Source of the DNA: an uncultured Clostridia bacterium
GTDB lineage: Bacteria; Bacillota; Clostridia; Oscillospirales; CAG-272
DNA: 6,776 nucleotides
Assembly (NCBI GenBank): GCA_946040935.1
Contig: CAMGCN010000051.1
Location: forward strand, 1-6,776
Direction of reading: 5' to 3'
Shown: in pieces, positions 6,057-6,776 of the stretch
Position numbering within the stretch: position 1 is the stretch's first letter
How the letters are laid out: every line of letters starts with the position of its first letter
Program-made: the position numbers and the translations under genes
Notes under the pieces: generated by a model
Database searches by the model: none
Seen by the model: only the letters and a program-made list of their open reading frames with translations
What the model was told of the DNA's origin: nothing

Positions 6057-6767
6057 ATGCCGTTTTTATATTATGGATACGGTTCAGGTTCAATATGGTA
6101 TTCCCTGCTCATCATAGCTTTTATCTTTTCTATGTGGGCACAGATTAAAGTAAAAATCACTTTTTCAAAATACTCAAAAGTTGCGTCCCGCCGCTCGGTT
6201 ACAGGCGCAGACGCGGCGAGGATGATTCTCGACAGAAACGGTCTGTCAAATGTTAAAATAGAGAGAGTATCGGGCGAGCTCTCGGATCACTATGATCCTA
6301 AAGCAAATGTAGTCCGCCTTTCAGAAGGCGTATACGGCTCAAATTCCGTTGCCGCAATAGGAGTTGCCGCGCACGAGTGCGGTCATGCGGTACAGCACGC
6401 AACGGGATACGGACCGATAAAACTCCGCATGGCGATAATCCCCGCAACGCAGATCGGCTCTTCGCTCGCTCTGCCCCTGATACTTTTGGGACTTATTCTC
6501 AGCATGACGGGACTCGCATATATCGGAGTCGCATTTTTCGCTCTGTCTACACTCTTTCAGCTCGTGACATTGCCTGTTGAATTTAATGCGTCTTCGCGGG
6601 CGCTCGAAACGCTTGAAAGTTACGGAACACTTGACGATGAAGAGCTTGGCGGAGCAAAAAAAGTGCTTTCTGCCGCCGCTATGACATATGTTGCGGCACT
6701 CGCGGTCTCTCTGCTCAATCTGCTAAGGCTTCTGTCAATAGTCAATTCAACTTCAAGGCGCAGATGA
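6057..6767 (+). CDS. Membrane zinc metallopeptidase, YugP family
   Basis: The 236-residue protein matches the Zn_peptidase_2 family (B. subtilis YugP, about 225 residues), a widespread but poorly characterised group of membrane metalloproteases. The zinc motif is H106-E107-C-G-H110 in the context A-A-H-E-C-G-H-A-V-Q-H. E175 in V-E-F-N-A-S-S-R-A is the probable third ligand. Hydrophobic segments run at about 14-31, 127-149, 152-173 and 209-228, giving four likely transmembrane helices, with the HExxH between the first and second. The N-terminus is rich in Tyr and Gly, and the C-terminus ends in three arginines. No cleavable signal peptide is apparent. It starts one base after the fmt stop with no strong Shine-Dalgarno, so it may depend on ribosomes finishing fmt. 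Its place between fmt and rsmB is, as I recall, common in clostridia, but its substrate is unknown and the location does not reveal it. Confidence 0.9.
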   Translation: MPFLYYGYGSGSIWYSLLIIAFIFSMWAQIKVKITFSKYSKVASRRSVTGADAARMILDRNGLSNVKIERVSGELSDHYDPKANVVRLSEGVYGSNSVAAIGVAAHECGHAVQHATGYGPIKLRMAIIPATQIGSSLALPLILLGLILSMTGLAYIGVAFFALSTLFQLVTLPVEFNASSRALETLESYGTLDDEELGGAKKVLSAAAMTYVAALAVSLLNLLRLLSIVNSTSRRR

Positions 6768-6776
6768 CTGCAAGAG
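6764..6776 (+). CDS. rsmB: Start of next gene, probably rsmB (cut by window end)
   Basis: An ATG at 6764-6766 overlaps the TGA stop of the zinc peptidase as ATGA and reads M-T-A-R before the window ends. An AAGG at 6755-6758 lies 5 bases upstream. RsmB, the 16S rRNA m5C967 methyltransferase, often begins with an A-R-E-x-A-L stretch and usually follows in this operon in clostridia. Four codons cannot prove identity; the call rests on gene order, the overlap and the matching first residues. Confidence 0.45.

Noticed and set aside
6284..6298. Inverted repeat GGATCA-cta-TGATCC in the zinc peptidase gene.
   Set aside because: Six-base arms within coding sequence, with no companion copies and no T-run; not supported as a regulatory site.

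Overview
The window is one tightly packed, single-strand block of bacterial housekeeping genes. In order it reads yicC-family RNase, remA, gmk, rpoZ, priA, def, fmt and a membrane zinc metallopeptidase, with the first four codons of what is probably rsmB at the right edge. Gene content and order match the conserved yloC-ylzA(remA)-gmk-rpoZ-(coaBC)-priA-def-fmt-rsmB cluster of Bacillota. RemA/DUF370, a clostridial-type omega subunit and a YugP-type peptidase between fmt and rsmB point to the class Clostridia. The strong AGGAGG-type ribosome binding sites and moderate G+C (somewhat under 50 % by eye) fit an anaerobic gut-type clostridium, but the sequence does not allow a genus call. The left end carries synthetic Nextera adapter sequence, so this is probably the start of a contig from a shotgun or metagenome assembly.

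Layout. Bases 1-31 are adapter and not genome. Bases 54-1814 carry yicC, remA and gmk with gaps of 1-2 bp. After a 24-bp gap comes rpoZ (1839-2114). A 39-bp gap holds a perfect TATAAT and a strong RBS ahead of priA (2154-4637). def (4647-5132) follows after 9 bp, fmt (5129-6055) overlaps def by 4 bp, and the zinc peptidase (6057-6767) starts one base after fmt. An ATG overlapping its stop opens the next gene. No stretch over 300 bases lacks a gene. I see no rRNA, tRNA, CRISPR, insertion sequence, phage gene or terminator.

How the genes relate. gmk supplies GDP for nucleotide pools, rpoZ is an RNA polymerase subunit, and priA restarts stalled replication forks. fmt and def are the two ends of the N-formyl-methionine cycle: fmt formylates initiator Met-tRNA and def removes the formyl group from new proteins. 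The YicC-type RNase and rsmB belong to RNA turnover and rRNA modification. RemA is a small DNA-binding regulator. The genes probably form one transcript starting upstream of the contig end, perhaps reinforced by an internal promoter before priA.

I found no evidence of a previously undescribed system. The points worth a second look are the adapter, the absence of coaBC from its usual slot, two departures from the usual PriA sequence (DEEQ in motif II and an insertion of about 17 residues between the zinc-binding motifs), and the candidate promoter before priA.
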